Source of the DNA: Paraburkholderia sp041321145
Lineage (GTDB): Bacteria > Pseudomonadota > Gammaproteobacteria > Burkholderiales > Burkholderiaceae
Length of the DNA stretch: 64,000 nucleotides
Direction of reading: 5' to 3'
NCBI RefSeq assembly: GCF_041321145.1
Contig: NZ_JBGGWA010000001.1
Coordinates: 248,001-312,000 of the forward strand
Below, piece by piece: positions 1 through 8,487 of this stretch. The notes under the pieces were generated by a model, which saw nothing but the letters and a program-made list of their open reading frames with translations, was not told where the DNA came from and searched no databases. Position 1 is the stretch's first letter, and every line of letters starts with the position of its first letter. A program made the translations under genes and the position numbers.

Positions 1-948
1 GCGCCGAAGATCAAGAAGAAGCTGCTCGATCCGGTTCAATATGCACGCCTGAGTCTGCAGTTTCAGAGCCAGTTGCGCAGTAGCGCGGGTCTCGCGCTTT
101 ATGAGATCTGCGTTCGTTACCTGACCAACCCGAGCCATCTGACGATGCGCGAATCGTGGGAATGGTGGCGCCCCATTCTCTCCGGCACGCCGGACACGGA
201 AGCAGGCGACGAAGCGAAGCGCGAGTACAAGTACTTCAAGCGTGATTACCTGCGGCCGGCCATCGCCGAAGTGAATGCCGTCACCAACATCTTCGTCGAA
301 TTGATCGAGCATCGGGAAGGGCGACGCGTCGCCGAGATCCAGTTCCGCGTGACCGAACGCAAGCAACCCATGCTCGCACTCGACGAACACCCGAACGTGT
401 TCGACAGCACGCTGGTGGACCGCATGGTGAAGATCGGTATCCCGCTCAAGGAAGCACAAACGCTGTACGCCGATAGTGAGGAAAATCGGATTCGCGCGGC
501 GCTGCAGATGACCGAACAACGCATGCGCAGCACGTCGCTGCCGGCTGTGCGCAGCGCACCGGCGCTGTTCAAGGACGCGTTGAAGAAGGGCTATGCGCCG
601 CCGGTCGAAACACTGCCGTCCGGCAGCGGTGGAAAGGCTGCGGTAGCGGCGCCGGCGGACGATCTGAAAGCGCGTTTGCTTGGCGAGTACTCCGCGTATC
701 GCCGCAGGGAAGCGCGTGAGCTTTACGACGAGCAAGGTGAGTCCGAGCGGGAGATCGCCCGAAAGTCGTTCGAGGAAGACGAGTTGCCCGATCTAGGCAC
801 TCACATGCGAGACGACTGGCGCCGTCGTGGACTGGATTCGAAGATCGTCGAAACGGCGTTCTTCGATTGGCTGGCTCGCAAGACGTGGGGCGAACCCACG
901 GATGGAGACTTGCTCGCTTTCACGCTGAGCCAATCGCGCGCGGCTTAG
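1..948 (+). CDS. Replication initiator protein, RepB/Rep_3 family (5' end outside window)
   Basis: The reading frame is open from base 1 to a TAG at 946-948, so the true start lies upstream. The 315 visible codons have the charged, winged-helix look of plasmid-type Rep proteins (Initiator Rep, Rep_3): an early helix around residues 20-45, a Trp-rich segment (SWEWWRP) and a basic YKYFKRDYLRPAI stretch. Such proteins bind iterons and open the origin of plasmids and secondary chromosomes. The convergent parB-parA pair and the parS palindromes downstream fit a chromosome-2 origin region. Iterons are not visible and would be expected upstream of the window. The family assignment is by pattern recognition; the role is strongly supported by context. 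Confidence 0.8.
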   Translation, partial: APKIKKKLLDPVQYARLSLQFQSQLRSSAGLALYEICVRYLTNPSHLTMRESWEWWRPILSGTPDTEAGDEAKREYKYFKRDYLRPAIAEVNAVTNIFVELIEHREGRRVAEIQFRVTERKQPMLALDEHPNVFDSTLVDRMVKIGIPLKEAQTLYADSEENRIRAALQMTEQRMRSTSLPAVRSAPALFKDALKKGYAPPVETLPSGSGGKAAVAAPADDLKARLLGEYSAYRRREARELYDEQGESEREIARKSFEEDELPDLGTHMRDDWRRRGLDSKIVETAFFDWLARKTWGEPTDGDLLAFTLSQSRAA

Positions 949-1020
949 GCTTGGTTCTTCAGGACGGCGGCCCTCTCTGGTGTGCCGCCGAATCCTGCCC
1001 TGCTGTACTTCATCTGCTTT

Positions 1021-2076
1021 TTACTTCAGCATCTTTTCAATCTGACGAAGAATGTCGTCGCGCTTTTCACGCGTGAGGCCCTTCAGGCGCAACTCGATTC
1101 GATCGTCCCCATACGATTTCAGATCGCCGACCGCGACACCGCCGAGCTTGATTTCCAGACGTTGCGCGTAGCGTTGCCGGCCCGCCGGCTTGGTGCTCTC
1201 CTGTGCGCTTGCCCTACCCTTCACAATATCCGCGACTTGCCGTGTGCTCAGATCATCGGAGAGGATTTTGTTGATCAGGCGCAGCGTCGCATCGGCGCCG
1301 CGCGCACTGTGATAACGGCCCACTTGATACGCCATGTTCGAGCCGAAGCGGTCAGGCCTCGCGACCATCTCATGCATCACCAGCTCGGGCAACTTCGCGA
1401 TCGACAAGGCAACGGCCACGGTCGACTCGTCTAGTCCGAGATGCTCGGCGAGTTCTTTCTGGCTCTGGAAATGCCGATCGTCGAGAAAGCGTTTCCAGAC
1501 GACGGCATTGTCGAACACCGTCTGCGAATCGCGCTGGACGTTGAGGTCGTAGCCGAGCTTATAGCTTTGGATGCCGATCGGCAGATCGATGACGATCGCC
1601 TTCACCGATTCCTTGTTCGCTTCTTTCAACGCCCGCACTCGCCGACCGCCGTCGCTGACGAAGTAGCTGCCGGGATTGTCGTAATCGGGAATGACGTGAA
1701 TCGCCTGCTGCTGTCCCTGCTTAGCCAGATTGACGGCAAGCTCCGCAATCGACGACTTGAGATAGAAATGGCGCGGATTGAACGGACTCGGCTTGATCGT
1801 TTTGAGCGCGAGGTCGATAACCTGGCCCGGACGGTAAGCGTGCTCGGTCCGCCAAGCTCGGTAGGCAACCGATTCATTGGCGGTGTCAGCCGTTTCAACT
1901 TCCGCGACGCCCTGCGGCGCGACCGGCTGGACGAGGCGGCTTGGCGCATCGCTGCTCGTGGAGCCATGCTTGACCAAACCGTCGATCGCGTTCAGGCGGT
2001 CAAGAGCGGTTCGCTTTTCGCTGCTGGTCGTATCAGGACGTGCTTGAAAGCCTTTGGCGAATTGGGAGGGTTTCAT
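1021..2076 (-). CDS. parB: ParB family chromosome/plasmid partition protein
   Basis: A 351-aa ParB/Spo0J-type centromere-binding CTPase. An N-terminal tail of about 85 residues precedes the ParB domain. IKPSPFNPRHF lies at about 94-104, the CTP-binding box GGRRVRAL at 143-150, and a helix-turn-helix at about 205-227 (QKELAEHLGLDESTVAVAL). The C-terminus has the charged dimerisation region. It lies downstream of parA on the same strand with only 24 bp between them, and that gap holds a parS palindrome (2085-2100). ParB should bind this and the three palindromes upstream of parA and hand DNA to ParA. It converges with rep, whose stop lies 72 bp away. Confidence 0.93.
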   Translation of the reverse strand: MKPSQFAKGFQARPDTTSSEKRTALDRLNAIDGLVKHGSTSSDAPSRLVQPVAPQGVAEVETADTANESVAYRAWRTEHAYRPGQVIDLALKTIKPSPFNPRHFYLKSSIAELAVNLAKQGQQQAIHVIPDYDNPGSYFVSDGGRRVRALKEANKESVKAIVIDLPIGIQSYKLGYDLNVQRDSQTVFDNAVVWKRFLDDRHFQSQKELAEHLGLDESTVAVALSIAKLPELVMHEMVARPDRFGSNMAYQVGRYHSARGADATLRLINKILSDDLSTRQVADIVKGRASAQESTKPAGRQRYAQRLEIKLGGVAVGDLKSYGDDRIELRLKGLTREKRDDILRQIEKMLK

Positions 2077-2084
2077 TCAGGGTC

Positions 2085-2100
2085 CTTTATGCGCATAAAT
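2085..2100. promoter_or_regulatory. parS-type centromere palindrome, copy 1 (parA-parB gap)
   Basis: CTTTATGCGCATAAAT is a perfect 14-bp palindromic core (2086-2099) in the parA-parB gap, just ahead of the parB ribosome site. ParB binding here could also affect parB translation or transcription. The same core occurs three more times upstream of parA. Confidence 0.85.
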
Positions 2101-2760
2101 TCACGGGAGCAAGGCGGCGATCTCATTGGCGCACGCCCGTACTTCGATGGCGGCGAGCTTCGCGCCGCGATCGTTCATCTGAAGCACTGTTTGCCCTAAC
2201 GCCATGGCCTGCTTATAGGCTTCGCGCGTCGGGATCTGGGTTTTGAGCAGTGGGAATCCGAGCTCTTCTAGCGCGCGCTTCAGTTCGCGCGTCAGCATCC
2301 GTTTCTCTTCGGTCTTATTCAGTAGAAAGACTGCGCGCAGGTCTTCGTTCATCACCTGGGCTTGCTGGACGAGCTTCACCAGCCCGACGCTCGACCAATA
2401 ATCGGCGGGCGATGACGACGTTGGAATAACGGCGACGCTCGCCGCGAGCAACACGACGCCGGATACCTTCTCGGTAATGGAGGGGGGGCAGTCAACGACG
2501 ATGATGTCGTAGTCAGCCACGAACTTCTTGATCTCGCGATGGATCTGGCTGCCGGCCTCGGAGAGGTTGACGACCGGAAAGGGGATGCCGTTTTCGCCGT
2601 CTGATGCGCTGGCCCAGTGGATCAGGGTGTTTTGACCATCTGCGTCTACAACGAGAACGCGTTTGCCTTTCTCATGGAACGCAGCGCCGAGGTGCATCGC
2701 GATTGTGCTCTTCCCGACCCCACCTTTCTGCTGAGTTACCGCGATGATTTCTGCTGCCAA
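2101..2760 (-). CDS. parA: ParA family partition ATPase
   Basis: A 219-aa ParA/Soj-type ATPase with the deviant Walker A KGGVGKS at residues 12-18, a Walker A' segment VVDADGQN near 37 and Walker B VVDCPPS near 88. It lacks the long N-terminal DNA-binding extension of type Ia ParA proteins, so it resembles chromosomal or type Ib ParA. The start is a TTG at 2758-2760 preceded by a strong GAGGAGG ribosome site. It is the first gene of a parA-parB operon, and three parS copies lie upstream between 2861 and 3370. It acts on the nucleoid to pull ParB-parS complexes apart before division. Confidence 0.93.
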   Translation of the reverse strand: MAAEIIAVTQQKGGVGKSTIAMHLGAAFHEKGKRVLVVDADGQNTLIHWASASDGENGIPFPVVNLSEAGSQIHREIKKFVADYDIIVVDCPPSITEKVSGVVLLAASVAVIPTSSSPADYWSSVGLVKLVQQAQVMNEDLRAVFLLNKTEEKRMLTRELKRALEELGFPLLKTQIPTREAYKQAMALGQTVLQMNDRGAKLAAIEVRACANEIAALLP

Positions 2761-2860
2761 TCTTCACCTCCTCTTTTTAGACGCAGATGGATTTTACCTG
2801 GATGAATTCGCATTTCAATCGTTTTGTGTAAACGCGAGAAGAATTAGCCGCTTGGGATAG

Positions 2861-2876
2861 GTTTATGCGCATAAAC
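2861..2876. promoter_or_regulatory. parS-type centromere palindrome, copy 2
   Basis: GTTTATGCGCATAAAC is a perfect 16-bp palindrome and the best copy in the window, 100 bp upstream of parA. From memory, this form matches centromeres described for Burkholderia secondary replicons. Confidence 0.9.
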
Positions 2877-3132
2877 CGCGTGGATGTGGAGGGCCACAGC
2901 GTAGTGACTGAGACGTGACGGCGTAGCGACCAGTTTGGAGGCGCGGTTGAAATCCACCACGGCTAGCTAGCGGACGACAGAAAGCTGCCCACACGATCCA
3001 TGCGTTGTCACGGTGAAGGGGAGGGTAGCTTGAGGATGATCTCGGGGATGACGACACACGGTTCTGCCCGTCTGGTGTCTCTGTTTGAAGCGGGCGGTGC
3101 TGATCTGCCCGGGAGCTATTTCGCGTCGGCAC

Positions 3133-3148
3133 CTTTATGCGCATAAAC
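3133..3148. promoter_or_regulatory. parS-type centromere palindrome, copy 3
   Basis: CTTTATGCGCATAAAC has the perfect 14-bp core (3134-3147) and 15 of 16 bases of copy 2. Confidence 0.88.
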
Positions 3149-3354
3149 CTGTTGCGGGGTATGCACAGATTGAGTCTGCCTCGGCGTTGATCCTTGACCT
3201 GGCGAATCGATGCATGAAGACCGTGGCTTGGCTTGGAGTCTGCGTCTGTCGATGGCGCTCATCCATGCGGCAGCTGCACGTCGCGAGCGAAGGCCTTTGC
3301 GATTGAGAGATGCGTGACAGGCTTTGACCAGTGATGGCAAGCCTCAAGCAAGCG

Positions 3355-3370
3355 CTTTATGCGCATAAAC
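3355..3370. promoter_or_regulatory. parS-type centromere palindrome, copy 4
   Basis: CTTTATGCGCATAAAC is identical to copy 3 and lies 165 bp upstream of the ArsC-like gene. It is the right-hand limit of the cluster. Confidence 0.88.
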
Positions 3371-3535
3371 CGGAGGGGCAGATCTGTTAGCGCTGGGAAT
3401 GGGGCCGCTCCTCCTTTGACTACACGACACATCGCAGCCCGCAGCCCCACCACCCACCCCTTCACGACAACCGCTAAAATCCCCCAACCAAAACGCGCCC
3501 TGCACTTGGTACAAGCAACGCCTAACCAGACAACC

Positions 3536-3895
3536 ATGATCACGATCTACCACAACCCCCGCTGTTCCAAATCGCGTGCGGCTTGCGACTTGATCGCCAG
3601 CACCTACAACACTGCAAACGAACCAACGGAAGTTGTCGAATACCTGAAGCAGCCACTCACGGTCGCGCAACTGAAGCAACTCAACGCGCAGCTTGGCTGC
3701 CCAGTCCGCGACATGATTCGCGACACGGAAGCCGAATACAAAGAACTCCAACTTTCCGACGCCACGTTAAGCGACGCTCAGTTATACGAAGCATTGGCGA
3801 AGCACCCCATCCTCCTGCAGCGACCGATCGTCGCGCGAGACGGGCGAGCCGTGATTGGCCGCCCGCCGGAAAATGTCGGAGCGCTATTCGAGTGA
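3536..3895 (+). CDS. ArsC-family arsenate reductase (glutaredoxin type)
   Basis: A 119-aa thioredoxin-fold protein of the ArsC/YffB family. The NPRCSKS motif at residues 7-13 holds the catalytic Cys10, and the C-terminal LLQRPIVARDGRAVIGRPPE segment is typical of glutaredoxin-dependent arsenate reductases. The length agrees with the family (about 115-140 aa). Members reduce arsenate to arsenite, but many chromosomal homologues have no proven role. No arsenite pump or ArsR lies next to it, so resistance is not implied by context. The ATG at 3536 begins the conserved MITIYHNP. An in-frame upstream extension looks non-coding. Confidence 0.88.
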   Translation: MITIYHNPRCSKSRAACDLIASTYNTANEPTEVVEYLKQPLTVAQLKQLNAQLGCPVRDMIRDTEAEYKELQLSDATLSDAQLYEALAKHPILLQRPIVARDGRAVIGRPPENVGALFE

Positions 3896-3922
3896 GTGTC
3901 GAAACAACGCGAGCTAGGTGAT

Positions 3923-4906
3923 TTAGGCCTTGGCCGGCAATGCCGCATCCTTGGTCACAATCCTGGTCGGGATGATGCGCAGTTCGCTGAATGTGTCGGC
4001 GATACGTTGTTGTTCTGCAAGTACGTTCGCGTCGACGGGTTTGTAGATATGCGCGTAGTGCCGCAAACCGGCTTCGATCACGCCCGCGTCGAGCCCCTGA
4101 ATCGGCGCAAGCTGCGCGGCTGCTTCGCTATAGTGGCCGCGTACCCAGGCGCCCTCCTTGCCGACTTCATCCATCGCGATCGCGAGCACCGTACCGTTTT
4201 GCTGCGCAAACGGCCGCGCGCTCAGGAAAAACTGATGGTGACTGACGATACCCTCGGCGTCCGCTAGCAAGCGCGCGTTCGACTGCCGCTTCGCCGCTTC
4301 CAGGAACGGGTCCCAGATCGCCCATGCGTCGATAGCACCGCGTTCGAAGGCTGCGCGCGCATCGGCCGGCGCCAGATAGACGGGCTCGATCTCGTTGTAC
4401 TTCACGCCGTTCTTCTGCAGCGCGGCGACCAGGAACCAGTGAACATCCGAACCTTTGTTGAAGGCGATTTTCTTGCCCTTAAGGTCGGCGAGTGTTTTGA
4501 TCGGTGCATCCTGATGTACGAGGATGCCTTCGGCATGGGGCGTCGGGATCTCATAGGCGGTGTAGACGAAGTTCGCGCCGGCGGCCTGCGCGAATACTGG
4601 CGGGGCTTCGCCGACATAGCCGAAGTCAATGGCGCCGACGTTCAAGCCTTCGAGCAACTGCGGCCCGGCGGGAAACTCGGTCCATTTGACCGTGATGCCG
4701 AGTGACGCGAGTTGCTTTTCGAGCGTGCCGTGCGCCTTCAGTAACACCAGCGTACTGGCCGCCTTCTGATAGCCAATGCGAATTTCTTTCGCATGCGCGT
4801 CCGCGGCGAAGACAGACGTGGGGACAAGGGGCAAGATGCCGGCGGCCAGCGAGGTGCTCACGCCGGCGATAAATGCGCGGCGCGTGAGCCGCGGATGACG
4901 GGACAT
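3923..4906 (-). CDS. ssuA: ABC transporter substrate-binding protein, aliphatic sulfonate (SsuA) type
   Basis: A 327-aa periplasmic binding protein of the SsuA/TauA/NrtA family. It has an N-terminal export signal with a twin-arginine-like RRAFIAG start and cleavage near residue 34 (VFAADA). The mature protein begins with the family pattern IRIGYQKAAS and contains FGYVGEAPPVFAQAAG and FNKGSDVHWFLVAAL, typical of sulfonate binders. Members deliver alkanesulfonates to an SsuBC importer during sulfur limitation. No permease, ATPase or monooxygenase gene lies beside it, so it is an orphan here or serves a transporter encoded elsewhere. It ends 27 bp from the converging ArsC-like gene. Confidence 0.85.
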   Translation of the reverse strand: MSRHPRLTRRAFIAGVSTSLAAGILPLVPTSVFAADAHAKEIRIGYQKAASTLVLLKAHGTLEKQLASLGITVKWTEFPAGPQLLEGLNVGAIDFGYVGEAPPVFAQAAGANFVYTAYEIPTPHAEGILVHQDAPIKTLADLKGKKIAFNKGSDVHWFLVAALQKNGVKYNEIEPVYLAPADARAAFERGAIDAWAIWDPFLEAAKRQSNARLLADAEGIVSHHQFFLSARPFAQQNGTVLAIAMDEVGKEGAWVRGHYSEAAAQLAPIQGLDAGVIEAGLRHYAHIYKPVDANVLAEQQRIADTFSELRIIPTRIVTKDAALPAKA

Positions 4907-5141
4907 AAGAGTGCTCGTTAGAAAGACGGCCGCAAAACGGACCGGTTGGCTCCGACGATAGTTCGTCTGCCAGTTTGGACGAACCGATAAATTCGCATAA
5001 GCAAATCACGCCGGATGGAACGGGACATACCGCAGGCCGCTATCTGCGTGTCTCGCTGCGTCCATTCGCCAGGCGCCGCTACAATCCGTGATCCGCGCGC
5101 GGCCACTGCCGCGGCTTCGTCAATCGACAAAAAGGGACATC

Positions 5142-6518
5142 GTGCATCTGACGACAACACTCGCGCCGTGGTCATCCCACGACACCCAGTTGATACTGTC
5201 GTGCGTGCTTGGGCTCGCACTGATCATCGTTTTCATCAGCGTGCTGAAGCTCGCGCCGTTTCTGTCGATTCTGGTCGGCACTTTCGCGGCGGGATTTTCG
5301 GCCGGTTTGCCGCTCGATGCAGTGGCTGGCGCATTCAGCAAAGGCGCCGGGGCACTCCTCGGCGACGTCGGCATCATCATCGCGCTCGGGGCGATGCTGG
5401 GTGCGCTGATGGCTGAATCAGGCGCCGCCGACCGGCTCGTCTCGACGATCCTTAAACATTCAACGCCACGCACGCTGCCGTGGATGATGGCGCTGGTGGC
5501 GATCATCGTCGGCCTGCCGCTTTTCTTCGAAGTCGGTCTCGTCATGATGGTGCCGATCATCTTCGTGATGGCGCGGCGCTCGCAGCAGCCGATTTTGCGT
5601 ATCGCGATTCCGGCGCTCGCCGGCATGACCACGCTGCACGCGTTGTTGCCGCCGCATCCGGGTCCGCTGATCGCCGTGAGCGCGCTGCATGCCGATCTCG
5701 GTCTGACGCTGGGGCTCGGCCTGATCGTCGCGATTCCGGCAGTCATTCTCGCGGGCCCGCTATACGGCATCTGGTTGTCGAAACGGATGCACGTGGTCGA
5801 GCCGGAAGAAATGGGCAAGCTCTTCACTGCGCAACCCGATACCATCGAGCCGCCGAGCTTCGCGATCTCGCTCATCACGATCCTGTTGCCGGTCGTGCTG
5901 ATGCTGGGCCGCACGGTCGCCAAACTTCTGCTTCAACCTGAGACCTTCCTGTTCAACGCGCTCAATTTTCTGGGCGAGCCGTTGATTGCACTCGGCCTCA
6001 CCGTGCTGTTCGCGGTGGTGGCGCTGGGCTGGTCGCGTGGGATGGCGCGCGAGCGGGTCGGCGGCATTCTGCGCAAGAGCTTGCCGCCGATTGCCGCGCT
6101 GCTGCTGACCATCGGCGCAGGCGGCGGCCTCAAGCAGGCGCTCGTGGTGGCGGGCATCAGCACCACGATCGCCAAGATCGCAGTCGGCGCCCACATGCCG
6201 CTGATTCTGCTTGCGTGGCTGATCGCCGTCGCGCTGCGCCAGGCCACCGGTTCGGCGACGGTCGCCACCACCACCACCGCCGGTATCGTCGCGCCGGTCG
6301 TCGTGGGCCTCAGCACGACTCACAATTCGTTGATGGCGCTCGCCATCGGCGCGGGTTCGGTATTTTTCTGCCACGTGAACGATGCGGGCTTCTGGATGGT
6401 GCGCGAGTACTTCGGGCTGCAATTGAAGCAGACCGTGATGGTCTGGTCGGTGCTGCAAACGATCGTGTCGGTCGTCGGCCTGGCACTGACGCTCCTGTTG
6501 TGGACCATGCTGACGTGA
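5142..6518 (+). CDS. gntP: GntP-family gluconate/organic acid:H+ symporter
   Basis: A 458-aa polytopic membrane protein with about 12-14 hydrophobic segments. Family marks are an acidic-charge-free GLPLFFEVGLVMMVPI segment and ATGSATVATTTTAGI in the C-terminal half, both typical of GntP/GntT/DsdX permeases. It imports gluconate or a related sugar or hydroxy acid across the inner membrane. The GTG at 5142 is chosen because AAGGGA precedes it at a good distance. No gluconate kinase or GntR regulator lies adjacent, so the substrate is uncertain. Confidence 0.88.
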   Translation: MHLTTTLAPWSSHDTQLILSCVLGLALIIVFISVLKLAPFLSILVGTFAAGFSAGLPLDAVAGAFSKGAGALLGDVGIIIALGAMLGALMAESGAADRLVSTILKHSTPRTLPWMMALVAIIVGLPLFFEVGLVMMVPIIFVMARRSQQPILRIAIPALAGMTTLHALLPPHPGPLIAVSALHADLGLTLGLGLIVAIPAVILAGPLYGIWLSKRMHVVEPEEMGKLFTAQPDTIEPPSFAISLITILLPVVLMLGRTVAKLLLQPETFLFNALNFLGEPLIALGLTVLFAVVALGWSRGMARERVGGILRKSLPPIAALLLTIGAGGGLKQALVVAGISTTIAKIAVGAHMPLILLAWLIAVALRQATGSATVATTTTAGIVAPVVVGLSTTHNSLMALAIGAGSVFFCHVNDAGFWMVREYFGLQLKQTVMVWSVLQTIVSVVGLALTLLLWTMLT

Positions 6519-6653
6519 TGACGGTATAGGTAGCGCAGCCGGTGGCAGAAATTGACGCGCAGCTGCCAATTCAGCATGAAAGGTCGCTTACACTGCTTCG
6601 ATACACGCGAGGTGCAGCCCGGCACCTCGATTCCCTGCGAACGCGGAGCCACC

Positions 6654-6944
6654 ATGCTTGAACTGAGACCTTCCTGCGAAGGATGCGGCAAATCTTTGCC
6701 GCCGAACGCGTCCGACGCGATGATCTGCACGTACGAATGCACTTTCTGCGAAGTGTGCGCGCTCAGCACGCTGCGTAACGTGTGTCCCAACTGCGGCGGC
6801 AATTTCCAGCATCGACCGATCCGCACGCGGGCGCAACTGGCCAAACATCCGGCCCGCACCGAACCGCATCCCATCTCTATCGACGAAGCGCAGCACGCGG
6901 GCTATTTGGAGCGCTACCGGAACACACCGCCCGGCGAGCGCTAG
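6654..6944 (+). CDS. DUF1272-type cysteine-rich protein
   Basis: A 96-aa soluble protein with eight cysteines in CxxC-like pairs within its first 48 residues (CEGCGKSLPP, CTYECTFCEVC, CPNCGG). This is a treble-clef or zinc-ribbon arrangement matching the short DUF1272 family that begins MLELRPNCE. It probably binds zinc. Function is unknown. It stands alone, following gntP by 135 bp on the same strand. Confidence 0.8.
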   Translation: MLELRPSCEGCGKSLPPNASDAMICTYECTFCEVCALSTLRNVCPNCGGNFQHRPIRTRAQLAKHPARTEPHPISIDEAQHAGYLERYRNTPPGER

Positions 6945-7003
6945 AGGAGACGACGTGCGGGGGTCTCCGCACGAGCGGACCGCTCACGTCCACACGCTAC
7001 GCT

Positions 7004-7207
7004 TCAATCGTCGCCGGCGGCTGGGTCCGGTGTCGCAATCCCACTCACCGTATGCGCCGCCACGCGCAGCAGGCGAATCTGTTTGCGGTAATTGCGGCAC
7101 CCGCTGCACGTCGGCAGATGCAGGCGGATCGCGACCCATTCGCCGGTCGTCAAAGGGCGGTCGAGCGCGTCGGACAACAGGCGCGTGATGTTCTTACACT
7201 TCCCCAT
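7004..7207 (-). CDS. Small zinc-finger (zf-HC2) anti-sigma factor
   Basis: A 67-aa protein with the HxxxCxxC pattern of ZAS anti-sigma domains (HLPTCSGC near residues 30-37). It has no transmembrane segment, so it would be a cytoplasmic, probably redox- or metal-responsive regulator. It overlaps the end of the ECF sigma gene by 14 bp, so the two are translationally coupled. The ATG at 7207 is preferred over the one at 7213 because it sits six bases after an AGAGG ribosome site. Confidence 0.82.
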   Translation of the reverse strand: MGKCKNITRLLSDALDRPLTTGEWVAIRLHLPTCSGCRNYRKQIRLLRVAAHTVSGIATPDPAAGDD

Positions 7208-7802
7208 TCGCATCCTCTCTGGATAGGCCCTTTTCGCTCAGGCAAGTGCGCAAGCGCAGCCGCGCGCGGTAGATCAGCACGCTGCAGTGATTGGCGGTCA
7301 TCTGGAGTTCGGCGCAGATCGCTTCGGTCTCGAGATCGAGGAATTCACGCATCATGAACACGCGGCCGATGTGCTCGGGCAGATGTTCCAGGCACATCTC
7401 GAACAACGTCCAGAACTGCTGCTGACGCAGCGCGGTTTCCGGCGTCGGCCAAGGTTGCGGCTTGGTCTCGCGCGACCAGTGGCCGTTGTCCTTAAAGAGC
7501 TCCCGATCGAGCAGCGCCTCGCCGTCGATTTCGGATTCGAGCGACGACACGTTCACCGTGCGCTGCCGGGCGCGCAAGGTGTCGACGAGCTTGTGCCGCA
7601 GGATGCCGAACACCCACGTCTTGTGCTCCGATTGGGCGGCAAACCGGTCTGCCTGCGTCCATGCGGCGGCCAGGGCCTCCTGGACGGCGTCTTCCGCGGC
7701 TGCGGCATCGCGCAGTTGCAAGCGGGCGAAGCGCAGCAGATCACGCCGCAGTTGCGTCAGATAAACGGGATCGTCGAGCGCTGGCCCGCTTACTTGCGCC
7801 AT
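7194..7802 (-). CDS. ECF RNA polymerase sigma factor
   Basis: A 202-aa sigma-70 family ECF factor. Region 2 covers about residues 15-85 (LRRDLLRFARLQLRDAAAAEDAVQEAL and the WVFGILRHKLVD strand). Region 4 is near 135-190, with the LxxREFLDLETEAICAEL helix. The start is set at MAQVSG; in-frame codons upstream to 7967 look non-coding. It forms an operon with the zf-HC2 anti-sigma factor downstream and diverges from a 43-aa secreted peptide gene. Such pairs usually control a small stress regulon and their own promoter. Confidence 0.9.
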   Translation of the reverse strand: MAQVSGPALDDPVYLTQLRRDLLRFARLQLRDAAAAEDAVQEALAAAWTQADRFAAQSEHKTWVFGILRHKLVDTLRARQRTVNVSSLESEIDGEALLDRELFKDNGHWSRETKPQPWPTPETALRQQQFWTLFEMCLEHLPEHIGRVFMMREFLDLETEAICAELQMTANHCSVLIYRARLRLRTCLSEKGLSREDANGEV

Positions 7803-8250
7803 GGCGTGCTCCGTCGCCGCGCTCGCGATTGCTGCACGTTTTTTCTTGAATCGTTGTGGTTCATAGGCGGATGAATTTCCTCGCGCAGTTCCCGGACGTG
7901 TGCGCCATTCTCCCGCACGTTCCTGCGCAAGCGAATCGGTATTGAACATGTGTCCGCCAGCAAGCAATGACCTGATGAGCTTAGTCGTGCCGCGACGCGC
8001 TTTATGACATCAAAAACATTGTTGCGCAAATTGAAACCAACGCAGCGGGATGAACCTTCCCGTCAGGCTGAGGCGGGAAGCCTGCTGGCAAACAGGGCGT
8101 AACTCCGCCGGCAGAGAGATGTTCGAATTATTTCATTATTTGAAAAAATGTCTTCTTGTCTTCGGTATTTTTAGGCGAACACTGAATTGCTATTCTTCAT
8201 TCCATCGATCGCACCTGATCGCGAACCAAACGCCGAAGAGGAGTAGCACC
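7803..8250. other. Divergent regulatory region between sigma operon and secreted-peptide gene
   Basis: About 450 bp with no convincing gene. It holds a 7-bp inverted repeat (CTTCCCG at 8056-8062, CGGGAAG at 8074-8080) and an AT-richer stretch at 8110-8220. The peptide gene has a clear ribosome site (GAAGAGGAG) at about 8234. A self-regulated ECF promoter is likely here but cannot be fixed by eye. Confidence 0.5.
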
Positions 8251-8382
8251 ATGAAACGCATTCTTACCGCCCTGATCGCTTCCGTCGCTCTGTTTGCTGC
8301 TGCTTCGGGCGCAGCCCAGGCCGCTGCGCCGGCCCAATGTAACGGCCCGGCATCGTACTGCAACGTGTTCTTCGGTAACTAA
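8251..8382 (+). CDS. 43-aa secreted two-cysteine peptide
   Basis: A very small gene with strong signals: an AGAGGAG ribosome site, an ATG and a textbook Sec signal peptide (MKR, then a hydrophobic run, then AQAAA). Cleavage would leave about 18 residues ending in QCNGPASYCNVFFGN, with two cysteines eight positions apart that could form a disulfide. A Rho-independent-type terminator follows at 8461. It is divergent from the ECF sigma/anti-sigma operon. I do not recognise a family. It could be an envelope-stress or signalling peptide controlled by that sigma factor, which is an inference from position only. Confidence 0.65.
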   Translation: MKRILTALIASVALFAAASGAAQAAAPAQCNGPASYCNVFFGN

Positions 8383-8460
8383 TCGTCTGAGGGACGCCGC
8401 CGGACGCATATCCCGGCGCAAGTCTGCAAGTCTGACAACGAGATGTTTCTCGAAGCCAAG

Positions 8461-8487
8461 AAGGGCGCCGATAAAGGCGTCCTTTTT
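8461..8487 (+). terminator. Rho-independent terminator after the 43-aa peptide gene
   Basis: GGGCGCC and GGCGTCC form a 7-bp stem with one G-U pair around a GATAAA loop, followed by TTTTTT. Confidence 0.7.

Larger units (their letters stand above)
2761..3535. other. Gene-free centromere region upstream of parA
   Basis: About 775 bp without a convincing gene. Short reading frames on both strands here have poor codon character. The region holds three copies of the parS palindrome (2861, 3133, 3355) with 272 and 222 bp between starts. It also carries the parA promoter, transcribed leftward, and the leader of the ArsC-like gene, transcribed rightward. Confidence 0.7.
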
